Made by a program: the position numbers and the translations under genes. Below are positions 5,038 through 5,296 of a stretch of DNA of 5,296 nucleotides, piece by piece. The notes under the pieces were generated by a model that did not search any database, was not told the origin of the DNA, and worked only from the letters and a program-made list of their open reading frames with translations. The stretch covers positions 1-5,296 of the forward strand of contig JAVZHJ010000043.1 of NCBI GenBank assembly GCA_038998365.1. The letters run 5' to 3'. Positions within the stretch are counted from its first letter, which is position 1, and each line of letters starts with the position of its first letter. Source of the stretch: JAVZGQ01 sp038998365. GTDB taxonomy: Archaea; Aenigmatarchaeota; Aenigmatarchaeia; CG10238-14; SCSR01.

Positions 5038-5296
5038 TCACAAATTCTTGTCTATCCATTTCTTAATTAAAGGCTCTGGCATGGCACCAATAAACTCATC
5101 AACAACTTCTCCATTCTTGAACATCTTCACATTTGGTATGGACATGATTTGATATTTTTCTGCAAGGTTAGGGCTTTCGTCAACATTAACTTTAACAAGC
5201 AAGAACTTGCCTTCGTATTCTTCAGCCACTTTACTGATTATTGGAGAAAGTATTCTACAAGGTGGACACCATTCAGCCCAAAAATCCACAACTACT
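5038..5296 (-). CDS. trxA: Thioredoxin, 5'-partial, with a WCPPC active site
   Basis: The visible 85 residues are the C-terminal four fifths of a thioredoxin (usual length about 105-110), a small cytoplasmic dithiol carrier that reduces protein disulfides. The frame runs off the right edge (VVVDFWAEWC...), so about 20-25 N-terminal residues are missing; a GTG at 5289 is an internal Val codon inside the conserved VVDFWAxWC strand, not a start. The redox site is WCPPC at visible residues 9-13, with Pro in place of the usual Gly. Other family marks are the kink proline in LSP, VNVDE, the cis-proline loop SIPNV, and FKNGEVV ... FIGA. The gene lies on the same strand as thioredoxin reductase, its expected electron donor, with one gene between. 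The 53-base gap to the next start holds a TATA-like box. CPPC dithiols also occur in some TlpA/CcmG-like proteins, but the short single-domain form with no visible insertion fits thioredoxin better. Confidence 0.92.
   Translation of the reverse strand, partial: VVVDFWAEWCPPCRILSPIISKVAEEYEGKFLLVKVNVDESPNLAEKYQIMSIPNVKMFKNGEVVDEFIGAMPEPLIKKWIDKNL

Noticed and set aside
4985..5059. Upstream ATG at 5059 for the winged-helix gene
   Set aside because: It lies inside the thioredoxin gene without a Shine-Dalgarno and upstream of the TATA-like box at 5013-5020. The 25 extra residues do not resemble the rest of the protein.

Overview
The window is AT-rich and looks archaeal. The evidence is TATA-like boxes about 25-33 bases upstream of several start codons (399-406 on +; 3855-3864 and 5013-5020 on -), start codons without a Shine-Dalgarno that fit leaderless transcripts, tight gene packing, and compact redox enzymes. 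The small, hydrophilic, mostly orphan proteins next to housekeeping enzymes would suit a small-genome (DPANN-type) archaeon. That lineage call is inference; no rRNA or marker gene is present to test it.

Layout. On the plus strand, 1-375 is the 3' part of a gene for a zinc-ribbon protein with one membrane span, followed by an unrecognised 204-residue protein (430-1044) with its own TATA-like box. On the minus strand, in order of transcription from the right edge, lie a 5'-truncated thioredoxin (5296-5038), an unrecognised protein with several predicted winged-helix modules (4984-3866), thioredoxin reductase (3805-2840), a compact glutamate dehydrogenase (2835-1735) and a nitroreductase-family flavoprotein (1547-1032). 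The last overlaps the 204-residue gene tail to tail by 13 bases. The only larger non-coding gap (1548-1734) holds a hairpin followed by a T7 tract, then a T10 tract just before the nitroreductase gene.

How the genes may work together. Glutamate dehydrogenase can form NAD(P)H from glutamate, thioredoxin reductase passes NADPH electrons to thioredoxin, and the nitroreductase homologue is another NAD(P)H-dependent flavoenzyme. Thioredoxin reductase and glutamate dehydrogenase are separated by only 4 bases and are probably co-transcribed and translationally coupled. The winged-helix protein sits between thioredoxin and its reductase and is the least explained part of the window. It carries an internal duplication visible in both protein and DNA and could be a local regulator, although position is the only evidence for that role.

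No tRNA, rRNA, CRISPR array, insertion sequence or attachment site was found.
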